Assembly (NCBI RefSeq): GCF_003259365.1
Contig: NZ_QLLY01000012.1
Span: 67,089-131,088 of the forward strand
Source: Streptomyces sp. PsTaAH-137
GTDB taxonomy: Bacteria; Actinomycetota; Actinomycetes; Streptomycetales; Streptomycetaceae
Direction: 5' to 3'
DNA: 64,000 nt
The first letter of the stretch is position 1, and the number at the start of each line of letters is the position of its first letter. Below are positions 7,850 through 16,663 of the stretch, in pieces. Made by a program: the position numbers and the translations under genes. The notes beneath the pieces are model-generated. The model did not search any database and had not been told where the DNA came from. It saw only the letters and a program-made list of their open reading frames with translations.

Positions 7850-9241
7850 CTACTTGGCGGCGTCCTTGGCCAGGAACGCCAGCAGGTCCTGACGGCTCAC
7901 GACACCGGTCGGCTTGCCCTCGACCAGCACGATCGCCGCGTCCGCCCTGCCGAGCACACTCATCAGATCCGCCACCGGCTCCCCGGAACCGACCTGCGGC
8001 AGCGGCGCCGACATGTGCTTCTCCAGCGCGTCCCCGAGCGAGGCCCGCCCGGTGAACAGCGCGTCGAGCAGTTCCCGCTCCACGACCGACCCGATGACCT
8101 CGGCGGCCATCACGTCCGGGTGCCCGGCGCCCGGCTTCACGATCGGCATCTGCGAGACGCCGTACTCGCGCAGTACGTCGATCGCCTGACCGACCGTCTC
8201 CTCGGGGTGCATGTGCACGAGTTCGGGCAGGGCGCCGCCGATCTTGTCCCGCATGACGTCGCCGACGCGCGCGCTCGGCCCGGAGTCCTCCAGGAACCCG
8301 TAGTCCGCCATCCACTCGTCGTTGAAGATCTTGCTGAGGTAGCCGCGGCCGCTGTCCGGCAGCAGCACCACCACGACGTCGTCGGGCCCGAGCCGCTCCG
8401 CGACGCGCAGCGCGGCCACGACCGCCATCCCGCAGGAACCGCCGACCAGCAGCCCCTCCTCCTTGGCGAGCCTGCGCGTCATCTGGAAGGAGTCCTTGTC
8501 GGACACCGGCACGATCTCGTCGGCGACGTCACGGTCGTACGCCGTCGGCCAGAAGTCCTCGCCGACGCCCTCGACCAGGTACGGCCGCCCGGAGCCCCCG
8601 GAGTAGACCGAACCCTCGGGGTCCGCGCCGATGACCTGGACCCGGCCCTCGCTCGCGTCCTTCAGATAGCGGCCCGTCCCGGAGATGGTGCCGCCGGTGC
8701 CGACGCCCGCCACGAAATGGGTGATCCTGCCGTCCGTCTGCTCCCACAGCTCGGGGCCGGTCGAGTGGTAGTGGGAGAGCGGATTGTTCGGGTTCGAGTA
8801 CTGGTCGGGCTTCCAGGCGCCCGGCGTCTCGCGTACGAGGCGGTCGGAGACGTTGTAGTACGAGTCCGGGTGCTCGGGGTCCACCGCCGTGGGGCAGACC
8901 ACCACCTCGGCGCCGTACGCGCGCAGCACGTTGATCTTGTCGGTGCTCACCTTGTCGGGGCACACGAAGATGCACTTGTACCCCTTCTGCTGGGCCACGA
9001 TGGCCAGTCCGACACCGGTGTTTCCGCTGGTCGGTTCGACGATCGTGCCGCCCGGCTTCAGCTCCCCGCTCTGCTCGGCCGCCTCGATCATGCGCAGCGC
9101 GATGCGGTCCTTCACGGAACCGCCGGGGTTGAAGTACTCGACCTTGGCCAGAACGGTCGCCTGGAGGCCTTCGGTCACCTTGTTGAGCCTCAGCAGCGGG
9201 GTGTTGCCGACGAGGCTGATCATCGAGTCGTGGATCTGCAC
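7850..9241 (-). CDS. cbs: Cystathionine beta-synthase
   Basis: A 463-residue PLP enzyme that condenses serine (or acetylserine) with homocysteine in transsulfuration. The catalytic fold (residues 1-310) has the PLP lysine in NPGGSVKDR (Lys44) and the phosphate/substrate loops SGNTGVG and GTGGTISGTGRYL. Residues about 335-460 carry a pair of CBS domains (VGDVMRDKIGGALPELV... and ...PTGVVSRQDLLAFL), which in homologues bind adenosyl ligands. The GTG at 9241 was chosen because GGAG lies 6 bases upstream and the product MQIHDSMISLVGNTPLL matches family N-termini. The next gene is divergent, so the 9242-9442 gap holds both promoters. Confidence 0.95.
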   Translation of the reverse strand: MQIHDSMISLVGNTPLLRLNKVTEGLQATVLAKVEYFNPGGSVKDRIALRMIEAAEQSGELKPGGTIVEPTSGNTGVGLAIVAQQKGYKCIFVCPDKVSTDKINVLRAYGAEVVVCPTAVDPEHPDSYYNVSDRLVRETPGAWKPDQYSNPNNPLSHYHSTGPELWEQTDGRITHFVAGVGTGGTISGTGRYLKDASEGRVQVIGADPEGSVYSGGSGRPYLVEGVGEDFWPTAYDRDVADEIVPVSDKDSFQMTRRLAKEEGLLVGGSCGMAVVAALRVAERLGPDDVVVVLLPDSGRGYLSKIFNDEWMADYGFLEDSGPSARVGDVMRDKIGGALPELVHMHPEETVGQAIDVLREYGVSQMPIVKPGAGHPDVMAAEVIGSVVERELLDALFTGRASLGDALEKHMSAPLPQVGSGEPVADLMSVLGRADAAIVLVEGKPTGVVSRQDLLAFLAKDAAK

Positions 9242-9442
9242 GTTCTACTCCGGGTCTGCCGGTGGATGTCCTGCTGGATGTCCAGTTGCGGGATGCCGCC
9301 AGAGTATGGCGCGCACCGGGCCTTCATCTCCCCTTGCGATTGGCCGACGGTGATTACGGGGCAAGGAGTTCATGGAGCCGCAAAAAAGAGTCCCATCACA
9401 GGCGCATCACAGTCGCATCGCAGAGGCAGGTGGCCGCGGAAC

Positions 9443-10459
9443 ATGTCGAGCAGGGCGAGGGTGGCACGGCGGATCGCCGCGGGAGCGGCGTACGGGGGCG
9501 GCGGGATCGGGCTTCTCGGGGCCGCCGCGGTGGGGGTGGTGGTCGCGGAGGTGCAGATGGCGCGGCGCCAGGTGGGCAACCACGGCCCCGAACCGGTCCA
9601 TGTGCCGTCCGCCGACGGGCTGTACGGCAGGGTCTACGAGACCGTGGGCAGCGCTCCGCTGCGGTTCGCGGTGCTCGGCGACTCCACGGCCGCCGGGCAG
9701 GGCGTGCACCGGGCCCGGCAGACGCCGGGGGCGCTGCTCGCCTCCGGGCTCGCGGCGGTGGCGGAGCGCGCGGTGGAGCTGCGCAACGTGGCGCTGCCCG
9801 GCGCCCAGTCCGACGACCTCGACCGGCAGGTCGCCCTGGTCCTCGCCGATCCGGGCTGGCTGCCCGACGTCTGCGTGATCATGATCGGCGCGAACGACGT
9901 GACCCACCGGATTCCGGCGACCAAGTCGGTACGCCATCTGTCGGCCGCCGTACGACGGCTGCGCACGGCCGGGGCCGAGGTGGTCGTCGGGACCTGTCCC
10001 GACCTGGGCTCGGTGGAGCCGGTGCAGCAGCCGCTGCGCTGGATCGCCCGGCGGGCCTCGCGGCAGCTCGCCGCCGCGCAGACCATCGGGACCGTGGAGC
10101 AGGGCGGGCGCACGGTGTCGCTCGGCGATCTGCTGGGTCCTGAGTTCTCGGCGAACCCCCGCGAGCTGTTCGGTCCCGACAATTTCCATCCGTCCGCCGA
10201 GGGGTATGCGACGGCGGCGATGGCGATGCTGCCGACGCTGTGCGCCTCGCTCGGGCTGTGGCCGGAGGAGGAGCGGCCCGACGTGGCCCGTGAGGAGGGG
10301 TTCCTGCCGGTGGCCCGTGCTGCCGCGCGGGCCGCCGCCGAGGGGGGCACCGAGGTCACGGGCGCCATGCCCACGGGCCCGCGCGGCCCCTGGGCCCTCC
10401 TCAAGCGCCGCCGGCGCCGCCGCGTCCCCACCCAGGACCCGGCGCCGGTCACCCCGTAG
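9443..10459 (+). CDS. Membrane-anchored SGNH/GDSL hydrolase
   Basis: A 338-residue esterase-family protein. An N-terminal hydrophobic helix (residues about 11-34) probably anchors it in the membrane with the catalytic domain outside. Block I is FAVLGDSTAAGQGV (nucleophile Ser), block III is IGANDVTH, and block V is DNFHPSAEGYA with the catalytic Asp/His. The C-terminus is a basic Arg-rich tail. Substrate is unknown; family members act on lipids or acylated polymers. The ATG at 9443 precedes the anchor helix directly. It is divergent from cbs. Confidence 0.85.
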   Translation: MSSRARVARRIAAGAAYGGGGIGLLGAAAVGVVVAEVQMARRQVGNHGPEPVHVPSADGLYGRVYETVGSAPLRFAVLGDSTAAGQGVHRARQTPGALLASGLAAVAERAVELRNVALPGAQSDDLDRQVALVLADPGWLPDVCVIMIGANDVTHRIPATKSVRHLSAAVRRLRTAGAEVVVGTCPDLGSVEPVQQPLRWIARRASRQLAAAQTIGTVEQGGRTVSLGDLLGPEFSANPRELFGPDNFHPSAEGYATAAMAMLPTLCASLGLWPEEERPDVAREEGFLPVARAAARAAAEGGTEVTGAMPTGPRGPWALLKRRRRRRVPTQDPAPVTP

Positions 10460-10474
10460 GGAAGAAAGCCTGGC

Positions 10475-10490
10475 TGAGCAAGCGCTTAGA
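10475..10490. promoter_or_regulatory. Candidate TetR-type operator upstream of the thiolase
   Basis: TGAGCAAGCGCTTAGA contains the perfect 8-bp palindrome AAGCGCTT (10480-10487), about 107 bases upstream of the thiolase start. From memory, AGCAAGCGCTT-type palindromes are common operators of TetR-family regulators of fatty-acid genes in actinobacteria. This is a motif resemblance only. Confidence 0.35.
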
Positions 10491-10596
10491 AAAATGCGGC
10501 CGGAGTCACATGCCCAGGCCAGTGACCCGCGCCATACGTCCGGGTAACTTCCCACACGGTCCCACCTGAAAAGGTCAACGAACTCCTGGAGCCGTG

Positions 10597-11817
10597 ATGC
10601 CCGAAGCAGTGATCGTCTCAGCCGCCCGTTCCCCGATCGGCCGTGCCTTCAAGGGCTCGCTCAAGGATCTGCGCGCCGACGACCTGACCGCCACGATCAT
10701 CCAGGCGGCCCTCGCCAAGGTCCCCGAGCTCGACCCGCACGACATCGACGACCTGATGCTCGGCTGCGGCCTCCCCGGCGGCGAGCAGGGCAACAACCTC
10801 GGCCGCATCGTCGCCGTCCAGATGGGCATGGACCACCTGCCGGGCTGCACCGTCACCCGGTACTGCTCCAGCTCCCTGCAGACGACCCGCATGGCGCTGC
10901 ACGCGATCAAGGCGGGCGAGGGCGACGTCTTCATCTCGGCCGGCGTGGAGATGGTGTCGCGGTTCGCGAAGGGCAACTCCGACTCGCTCCCCGACACCCG
11001 TAACCCCTTCTTCGCCGAGGCGGAGGCCCGCACGGCGGCCGTCGCCCAGCAGGAGGGCACGTCCTGGCACGACCCGCGCGAGGACGGCCTGGTCCCGGAC
11101 GCGTACATCGCCATGGGCCAGACCGCCGAGAACCTGGCGCGCCTGAAGGGCGTCACCCGCGAGGACATGGACCGCTTCGGCGTCCGCTCGCAGAACCGCG
11201 CCGAGGAAGCCATCAAGAACGGCTTCTGGGAGCGGGAGATCACCCCGGTGACCACCCCCGACGGCACGGTCGTGTCGAAGGACGACGGCCCGCGCGCCGG
11301 CGTCACCCTGGAGGGCGTCTCGGGCCTCAAGCCCGTCTTCCGCCCCGACGGCCTGGTCACGGCGGGCAACTGCTGCCCGCTCAACGACGGCGCCGCCGCC
11401 CTCGTGATCATGTCCGACACCAAGGCCCGCGAGCTCGGCCTGACCCCGCTCGCCCGCGTGGTGTCGACCGGCGTCTCCGGCCTGTCCCCCGAGATCATGG
11501 GTCTCGGCCCGGTGGAGGCGTCCAAGCGCGCCCTGAAGCTGGCCGGCCTGTCCGTCTCGGACATCGACCTGTTCGAGATCAACGAGGCGTTCGCCGCCCA
11601 GGTCATCCCGTCCGCCCGCGACCTGGGCATCGACGAGGACAAGCTGAACGTGAACGGTGGCGCCATCGCCGTCGGCCACCCCTTCGGCATGACCGGCGCC
11701 CGCATCACCGGCACGCTGATCAACAGCCTTCAGTTCCACGACAAGCAGTTCGGCCTGGAGACCATGTGCGTCGGCGGTGGCCAGGGCATGGCGATGGTCA
11801 TCGAGCGCCTGAGCTGA
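10597..11817 (+). CDS. Acetyl-CoA acetyltransferase (thiolase)
   Basis: A 406-residue thiolase that interconverts two acetyl-CoA with acetoacetyl-CoA, or cleaves 3-ketoacyl-CoA. The acyl-accepting Cys90 is in RYCSSSLQT, NEAFAAQ supplies the oxyanion/His region, and the C-terminal GHPFGMTGAR and CVGGGQGMA carry the catalytic His and second Cys. Length is normal. The ATG at 10597 was preferred to the overlapping GTG at 10594 because GGAG is 5 bases upstream of the ATG and only 2 from the GTG. It stands alone, with its own terminator at 11892-11933. Confidence 0.93.
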   Translation: MPEAVIVSAARSPIGRAFKGSLKDLRADDLTATIIQAALAKVPELDPHDIDDLMLGCGLPGGEQGNNLGRIVAVQMGMDHLPGCTVTRYCSSSLQTTRMALHAIKAGEGDVFISAGVEMVSRFAKGNSDSLPDTRNPFFAEAEARTAAVAQQEGTSWHDPREDGLVPDAYIAMGQTAENLARLKGVTREDMDRFGVRSQNRAEEAIKNGFWEREITPVTTPDGTVVSKDDGPRAGVTLEGVSGLKPVFRPDGLVTAGNCCPLNDGAAALVIMSDTKARELGLTPLARVVSTGVSGLSPEIMGLGPVEASKRALKLAGLSVSDIDLFEINEAFAAQVIPSARDLGIDEDKLNVNGGAIAVGHPFGMTGARITGTLINSLQFHDKQFGLETMCVGGGQGMAMVIERLS

Positions 11818-11891
11818 CCCCGTACCGGTCGCGTACGGACCGGTTCCGGGCCGAACCTGACCGGAATCCGTCTATCCAATCGTGATCCAAA

Positions 11892-11933
11892 TTCCCCCAT
11901 GATGTGATCTGCATCATGGGGGAAACGGATTTT
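11892..11933 (+). terminator. Intrinsic terminator of the thiolase gene
   Basis: A 13-bp perfect stem TTCCCCCATGATG / CATCATGGGGGAA with a 7-base loop is followed by GGATTTT. It lies 75 bases after the thiolase stop. It is one of the few hairpins here with a T-run. Confidence 0.75.
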
Positions 11934-12085
11934 CGCAGGTCAGGTCGGTACCCAGGCCATATAGGGGCTAAACGCCCGGCCAAAAGACCTGTCCAATTCG
12001 TGACGTAATGCACTGACAGCGGGTTCGTCCAGGCTTCAAGCTGATGTAGGAAGTCGGGGGTCGACTTGAAACCGGGAGTACGTCA

Positions 12086-12901
12086 GTGAGCGCCATGCCT
12101 GCCACCCTCAGTGTCCTGCTGCTCGCCTCGGCCGCTGCCACGGCCGTCGGCGCCGTCTCTCTGCACCATGTGCGGGGTCTGCGCCGGCAGCTGGCGGATC
12201 TGAGAGACGAGCTGGCCCGGGGCCGCGCCACCGCCGCGCACACGGCCACCGTTCCGGCGGCCCGCACCACCAGCGACACCGAGGCGATACGCGCCGCGGT
12301 CGCCGACGCGCTCGCCGAGGAGCGGGAGCGGGAGCTGGCCGAGGCGCGGGCGTTCTGGGCGGCGCAGGAGGCGCGGGACACCTCCGATCTGCCGCCGTTC
12401 CTCGCGGGCGGCACGCTGGGCGAGGAGTTCTTCATGCCCCGGCAGGCGGACTTCGCGGGCCTCGAGCCCGTCGCCGAGCCGGTCCTCGAGCCTCTGCTGG
12501 AGACCGAGGACGAGTTCGCCGGGGACTCCCCCGAGCTGGCCGCCGCGCGGCGTCGGCACCCCTCACACCCGGACTTCGTGCCGGTGCAGTCGCCGGTCGT
12601 CAGCGATCACGAGCGGACGGTGGCCTGTCTGGAGGAGCTGGCGCAGGCGCGCACGGCTCTCGCCGATGTCCGGCCCGGCCCGCTCGGCACGCTCGATGTG
12701 TACGTCTTCGCCGACGGGACGACGCTGTGCATGACCCCGGGGCACCGGGAGACCGCCGAGCGGCTCGCCGACGCCCTCCGCGCCGGGGACACCCCGGTCC
12801 TCCTCGGCGGCTCCGGAGTCTCGGGCGCCTACGCCCTGACCTTCGAGTGCGGCCCCGACTCGATCTACATCCTGGCCGACCGAGTCATAGCCTCCGCGTA
12901 A
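12086..12901 (+). CDS. Conserved hypothetical membrane-associated protein
   Basis: A 271-residue protein that I do not recognise. It begins with one hydrophobic segment (residues about 4-24), then a coiled-coil-like charged stretch (HHVRGLRRQLADLRDELARG and, after a Thr/Ala linker, ADALAEERERELAEARAFWAAQEAR). The C-terminal 100 residues look folded (GTLDVYVFADGTTLCMTPGHRETAERLADALRAG). This suggests a single-pass membrane protein with a cytosolic coiled coil and small domain. The GTG at 12086 has GGGAG 7 bases upstream; an ATG at 12095 is the alternative. It is followed by repeat DNA. Confidence 0.7.
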   Translation: MSAMPATLSVLLLASAAATAVGAVSLHHVRGLRRQLADLRDELARGRATAAHTATVPAARTTSDTEAIRAAVADALAEERERELAEARAFWAAQEARDTSDLPPFLAGGTLGEEFFMPRQADFAGLEPVAEPVLEPLLETEDEFAGDSPELAAARRRHPSHPDFVPVQSPVVSDHERTVACLEELAQARTALADVRPGPLGTLDVYVFADGTTLCMTPGHRETAERLADALRAGDTPVLLGGSGVSGAYALTFECGPDSIYILADRVIASA

Positions 12902-12929
12902 CCGCATCCGCGGGGGACCCGGCCATACG

Positions 12930-13470
12930 GTTCCCCGCGCCCCTGGGTCGTCTTCCGGGTGCGCCACCGTCGTGGCCGCTCGCGCAGTTCCCCGCGCCCC
13001 TGGGCTGTACGTCGGCTGACGGCCGGTGAGGCTTCTCGCGCAGTTCCCCGCGCCCCTGGGTTGTACGTCGGCTGACGGCCGGTGAGGCTTCTCGCGCAGT
13101 TCCCCGCGCCCCTGGGTTGTACGTCGGCTGACGGCCGGTGGCCGCTTCTCGCGCAGTTCCCCGCGCCCCTGAGGCAGGCGCTGCGCGCCGCCTCCCCTTG
13201 AGGCTGCGCTCCGCGCGCCTCCCGATGAGGGCAGCGGTGGCGCGCCTCTCCCGATAGGGCAGCGGTGGCGCGCCTCTCCTGGTAGGGCGGCGGGCGGTGG
13301 CGCGCCTCTCCGATGAGATGCCGCACGAAGTGCGCATCTCAGGGGCGCGGGGAACTGCGCGACCAGCCACAACGGCGGCGCACCCGAAAAACCACCCAGG
13401 GGCGCGGGGAACTGCGCGACCAGCCACGACGGCGGCGCACCCAGAAAACCACCCAGGGGCGCGAGAAGCG
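12930..13470. repeat. Complex tandem and inverted repeat block (copy B)
   Basis: Forward cores (GCGCAGTTCCCCGCGCCCCT) start near 12981, 13037, 13093 and 13150, with a truncated one near 12930. The first three steps are a 56-bp tandem period whose spacer contains GTACGTCGGCTGACGGCC. Inverted cores follow at 13341-13361 and 13398-13418, with a decayed one near 13455. Between the two orientations lie several decayed repeats (GGCAGCGGTGGCGCGCCTCTC) and the same nested hairpin as copy A, near 13313-13341. The block sits between convergent genes and has no coding content. Confidence 0.8.
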
Positions 13471-13499
13471 CCGCCGGCCGGCGCCCGGCGACGAAACGT

Positions 13500-13814
13500 C
13501 TAGACCCCGGCCCGCTTCATCGCCGACTCCACCATCTCGACAGCCCGTACGAGATCATCGGCATCGCGCAGAGCCACCCCGAGATCCCGCCCCGCAACGG
13601 TGAGTTGATCAGCGGCGGCGAACATCCCGGCATCCGGCATCTCCCGCACCGCCTCCACCCCCGGCGACTCCAGCCTCTGAGCCCACCCGGACATCTCCCG
13701 GGCCACATCGAGAGCCGCCGCGGCAGCCCCCCGCTGCAACCGGCTCTGCGGCGCGGCCCGCAGCCGGTCCGCGAACTGATCCACCGCGGCAGTCAATGGC
13801 GTCGTATCAAGCAC
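13500..13814 (-). CDS. Small conserved hypothetical protein
   Basis: A 104-residue, largely helical protein (TPLTAAVDQFADRLRAAP at the start, DLGVALRDADDLVRAVEMVESAMKRAG at the end) with no recognised domain. The GTG at 13814 is preferred. A TACAGT hexamer lies 6 bases upstream of it and no ribosome-binding site is seen, so it may be a leaderless mRNA. Upstream extension of the frame would overlap the divergent DUF4287 gene. The stop TAG abuts the repeat block. Confidence 0.55.
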   Translation of the reverse strand: MLDTTPLTAAVDQFADRLRAAPQSRLQRGAAAAALDVAREMSGWAQRLESPGVEAVREMPDAGMFAAADQLTVAGRDLGVALRDADDLVRAVEMVESAMKRAGV

Positions 13815-13901
13815 TCGGCGACTGTAGCTGTTTACAAGGCCCCGTCGCTCAGGCACGGTGACGTGAAGACCCGGCAACATCGAAGCGTTCCGGAGGCGCC
13901 G

Positions 13902-14132
13902 ATGTCCCAAGTCTTCTCCGAGGAGACCCACCGCAATCTGCTCGCCCGCATCCCCCATTGCACCGGTCGTGAAATCGCCGACTGGCTGCGCACCGTAGAA
14001 GAAGGCCCGTGCTTCCTCCGTTTCGAGGAGAAGGTCAGCTGGCTGCGCGGGGAGCACGACCTCGCGTACGGCCACGCCAAGGCGATCGTCCACGAGTACG
14101 ACCTGAGGCGCGCGGCCCGGCGGTTCGGATAG
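13902..14132 (+). CDS. DUF4287 family small protein
   Basis: A 76-residue protein matching what I recall of the DUF4287 pattern: N-terminal helix, TGREIADWLR, then FEEKVSWLRGEHDLAYGHAKAIVHEYDLRRAARRF. Its function is unknown; members are short soluble helical proteins. The ATG at 13902 has GGAGG 6 bases upstream. It is divergent from the small gene at 13500 and ends at a strong bidirectional terminator. Confidence 0.75.
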   Translation: MSQVFSEETHRNLLARIPHCTGREIADWLRTVEEGPCFLRFEEKVSWLRGEHDLAYGHAKAIVHEYDLRRAARRFG

Positions 14133-14160
14133 CCGCCACCACTCCCCGTACCGAGATGGC

Positions 14161-14194
14161 GAAGGGCCCGCGCACCGAGGTGCGCGGGCCCTTC
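14161..14194. terminator. Bidirectional terminator
   Basis: A 15-bp perfect stem GAAGGGCCCGCGCAC / GTGCGCGGGCCCTTC with the loop CGAG. It lies between the convergent DUF4287 and Bax-inhibitor genes. Confidence 0.8.
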
Positions 14195-14213
14195 GACTGC
14201 GGTCGGGCGACGA

Positions 14214-15110
14214 CTAGTCGTTGCCCTGGAGGATCGCGATGAGCCGCAGGAACTCCATGTAGATCCAGACCAGGGTCATGGTCAGGCCGAACGCGGCCAG
14301 CCACGCCTCTTCCTTCGGGGCGCCGTACGCGATGCCGTCCTCGACCTGCTTGAAGTCCAGGGCCAGGAAGCACGCGCCGAGCAGCACGCCGATGATGCCG
14401 AACAGGATGCCGAGGCCACCGCTGCGGAAGCCGAGGCCGTCGCCGCCGCCGAAGACCGCGAACAGCAGGTTCACGGCCATGAGCAGGACGAAGCCCATCG
14501 CCGCGGCCATCACGAAGCCGTAGAAGCGGCGGTTGACGCGGATCCAGCCCGCCTTGTAGGCCACGAGGACCGCGACGAACACGGCCATCGTGCCGAGCAC
14601 GGCCTGCATGGCCGCGCCGCTGGCGATGTAGTTGTCGACGATGCTCGACAGGACGCCGAGGAAGACGCCTTCAAGGGCGGCGTACGCCAGGATGATCGGC
14701 GGGGACGCCTTGCGCTTGAACGCCTGGACGAAGCCGAGCACCATCGCGATCAGTCCGGAGACGATGGCGATGCCGTACGACTTGCCGATGTTCGCCTCGT
14801 CGACCGGCAGCAGCGCCCAGGCGAGCGCGGCGGTGACGACCAGGAGGCCGAGCGTGGTCGCGGTACGCATGACGACGTCGTCCATCGTCATGCGGCCGGT
14901 GGTGGCCGGCGCCTGCGGTGCGCCGTACTGGACGTCCTGCTGGGCGTACGGGTTCTGCGCGTACGGGTTGCCCGCGGGGGCCTGCGCGTACGGGTTACCT
15001 TCGGCCGTGCCGACAGCGGGGCCCCCGGCCTGCGGCTGCGCGTTGAACTGCGCGTAGCCGTTGTCGCGGCTGAACCCCCGTCGCGAGAAGACCGGGTTGC
15101 TGCTCCTCAT
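14214..15110 (-). CDS. Bax inhibitor-1 / YccA family membrane protein
   Basis: A 298-residue integral membrane protein with a Gln/Pro/Tyr-rich cytosolic N-terminus (repeats of NPYAQ, residues about 40-65). Seven hydrophobic helices follow, from about residue 85. The C-terminal part (LDFKQVEDGIAYGAPKEEAWLAAFGLTMTLVWIYMEFLRLIAIL) is the hallmark end of actinobacterial BI-1/YccA-like proteins. In other organisms BI-1 proteins act as pH-dependent calcium leak channels; the bacterial role is unclear. The ATG at 15110 is preceded by an AGGAG site. Monocistronic. Confidence 0.9.
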   Translation of the reverse strand: MRSSNPVFSRRGFSRDNGYAQFNAQPQAGGPAVGTAEGNPYAQAPAGNPYAQNPYAQQDVQYGAPQAPATTGRMTMDDVVMRTATTLGLLVVTAALAWALLPVDEANIGKSYGIAIVSGLIAMVLGFVQAFKRKASPPIILAYAALEGVFLGVLSSIVDNYIASGAAMQAVLGTMAVFVAVLVAYKAGWIRVNRRFYGFVMAAAMGFVLLMAVNLLFAVFGGGDGLGFRSGGLGILFGIIGVLLGACFLALDFKQVEDGIAYGAPKEEAWLAAFGLTMTLVWIYMEFLRLIAILQGND

Positions 15111-15246
15111 TTCACTCCTCCGTGGCCACCGAGTATGGCCTTGCCATCAAGAGTAATGGTCTGGCAAAGATACGACCCTAGTGCTCAAGTAGGATCTTTC
15201 CCATCCTGTTACGGAGGAACGTCACGGGACCCCAGGGTGTTCCGCC

Positions 15247-16422
15247 TCACAGCGGGAAGCCCGTGTACGCCTCCGCGAGGTCCGTCTCGGCCGAGCGTGC
15301 CCTGGTCAGGCGGTCGAGGGCGGCGAGCTGGATCTTGTCGTCGAAGGCGGTGGCGTCGGGTGCGCGGTGCAGCATCGTCGTCATCGCACCGCTGAACCGC
15401 TCGGCCTGCCAGACCCGCCGCAGGCAGGTCCCGGAGTAGCCGTCGAGTGGCCGGGAGTCGCCCTTGTCGCGCCGGGCGAGCAGCGCGCGGGCGAAGGTGA
15501 CGACGTCGCCGACGGCGAGGTTGAGGCCCTTGGCGCCGGTCGGCGGGACGATGTGCGCGGCGTCCCCGGCGAGGAAGAGCCGGCCGTGCCGCATCGGTTC
15601 GTGCACGTACGACCGCATGGGTGTCACGGACTTCGAGGTGACGGGTCCGCGAGCGAGGCGCCAGGCCGGGTCGTCGACCTCCAGGCGGCGGTCGAGCTCG
15701 TCCCAGATCTCCTCGTCGGACCAGTCGGCGGCGTCCGTGTCTGCGGGGACCTGGAGGTAGGCGCGGGTCACCGTGGGCGAGCGCATGCTCAGCAGCGCGA
15801 AGCCGCGCTCGCCGCGGGCGTAGACCAGTTCGTCGTGGGACGGGGCGACGTCGGCGAGGATGCCGAGCCAGCCGAACGGGTACGTGCGTTCGTACGTGCG
15901 CGAGAGCGCGGCCGGGACCGCCTTCCTGGCCACCCCCCAGAAGCCGTCGCAGCCGACCACGTAGTCGCATTCGAGGACGTCCTCGCGGCCCTCGTGCCGG
16001 AACCGGACGCGCGGCCGGTCGGTCTCCGCGCCCTCCACCGCCAGCGCCTCCGCCTCGAACAGCAGGGGGCCGCCGTCGGCGAGCTGCGCGGCTATGAGGT
16101 CCTTGCAGACCTCGGTCTGGGCGTAGACCATCACCTGCCGTCCGCCGGTCAGGGCCGGGAAGTCGACGCGGTGGCGGCGCCGGTCGAAGCGCAGCTCGAT
16201 GCCGTCGTGCGGCAGCCCCTCGCGGTCCATGCGGGCGCCGACACCGGCCTCGCGCAGCACGTCGACGGTGCCCTGCTCCAGGATTCCGGCGCGCTGGCGC
16301 TGTTCCACGTAACGGCGGTCGCGGCTCTCCAGGACGACGGACTCGATCCCGGCGTTGTGCAGCAGCCTGGCCAGGAGCAGTCCTGCCGGTCCCGCTCCGA
16401 CGATGCCGACGGTGGTGCGCAT
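15247..16422 (-). CDS. pobA: 4-hydroxybenzoate 3-monooxygenase
   Basis: A 391-residue FAD monooxygenase that hydroxylates 4-hydroxybenzoate to protocatechuate, feeding the beta-ketoadipate pathway. The N-terminal GIVGAGPAGLLLARLL binds FAD, RQRAGILEQGTVDVLREAGV is characteristic of PobA, CDYVVGCDGFWG is the DG motif, and FLAGDAAHIVPPTGAKGLNLAVGDV is the GD motif. Length is standard for the family. The protocatechuate genes are not in this window. A perfect inverted repeat 52 bases upstream (16475-16489) may be its operator. Confidence 0.95.
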   Translation of the reverse strand: MRTTVGIVGAGPAGLLLARLLHNAGIESVVLESRDRRYVEQRQRAGILEQGTVDVLREAGVGARMDREGLPHDGIELRFDRRRHRVDFPALTGGRQVMVYAQTEVCKDLIAAQLADGGPLLFEAEALAVEGAETDRPRVRFRHEGREDVLECDYVVGCDGFWGVARKAVPAALSRTYERTYPFGWLGILADVAPSHDELVYARGERGFALLSMRSPTVTRAYLQVPADTDAADWSDEEIWDELDRRLEVDDPAWRLARGPVTSKSVTPMRSYVHEPMRHGRLFLAGDAAHIVPPTGAKGLNLAVGDVVTFARALLARRDKGDSRPLDGYSGTCLRRVWQAERFSGAMTTMLHRAPDATAFDDKIQLAALDRLTRARSAETDLAEAYTGFPL

Positions 16423-16474
16423 ACGGATCCCTCTCGCCTCGCCTCTTTGCGTGCGCCCGCGCCCTGCCGATGGT

Positions 16475-16489
16475 GTTCGCGTGGCGAAC
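16475..16489. promoter_or_regulatory. Inverted repeat upstream of pobA
   Basis: GTTCGCGTGGCGAAC is a perfect 6-3-6 inverted repeat, followed by TTCGTTCATA. Its position between the pobA start and the bldA tRNA, in the pobA promoter, suggests an operator for a regulator responsive to 4-hydroxybenzoate (often IclR-type). Confidence 0.45.
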
Positions 16490-16663
16490 TTTCGTTCATA
16501 GCGGGTTGCCGTGGATCATGCGCCCGCGCGCGTGTGAGTGTCAATGGTCCGGGCACACGGGGAAGCGGGCCGCGCGGGACGGCGGGGCCGGGAGGAGAGC
16601 GACGACGGCATGTGACGGCAGGCCGGGCGACCTGCGGAAGGGCCGCGGCGCATGCGCCGGAGG

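Noticed and set aside
7341-13470. CRISPR array
   Set aside because: The regular 56-bp spacing at 12981-13170 looks array-like, but the spacers are near-identical, the repeats invert, and no cas genes are present.
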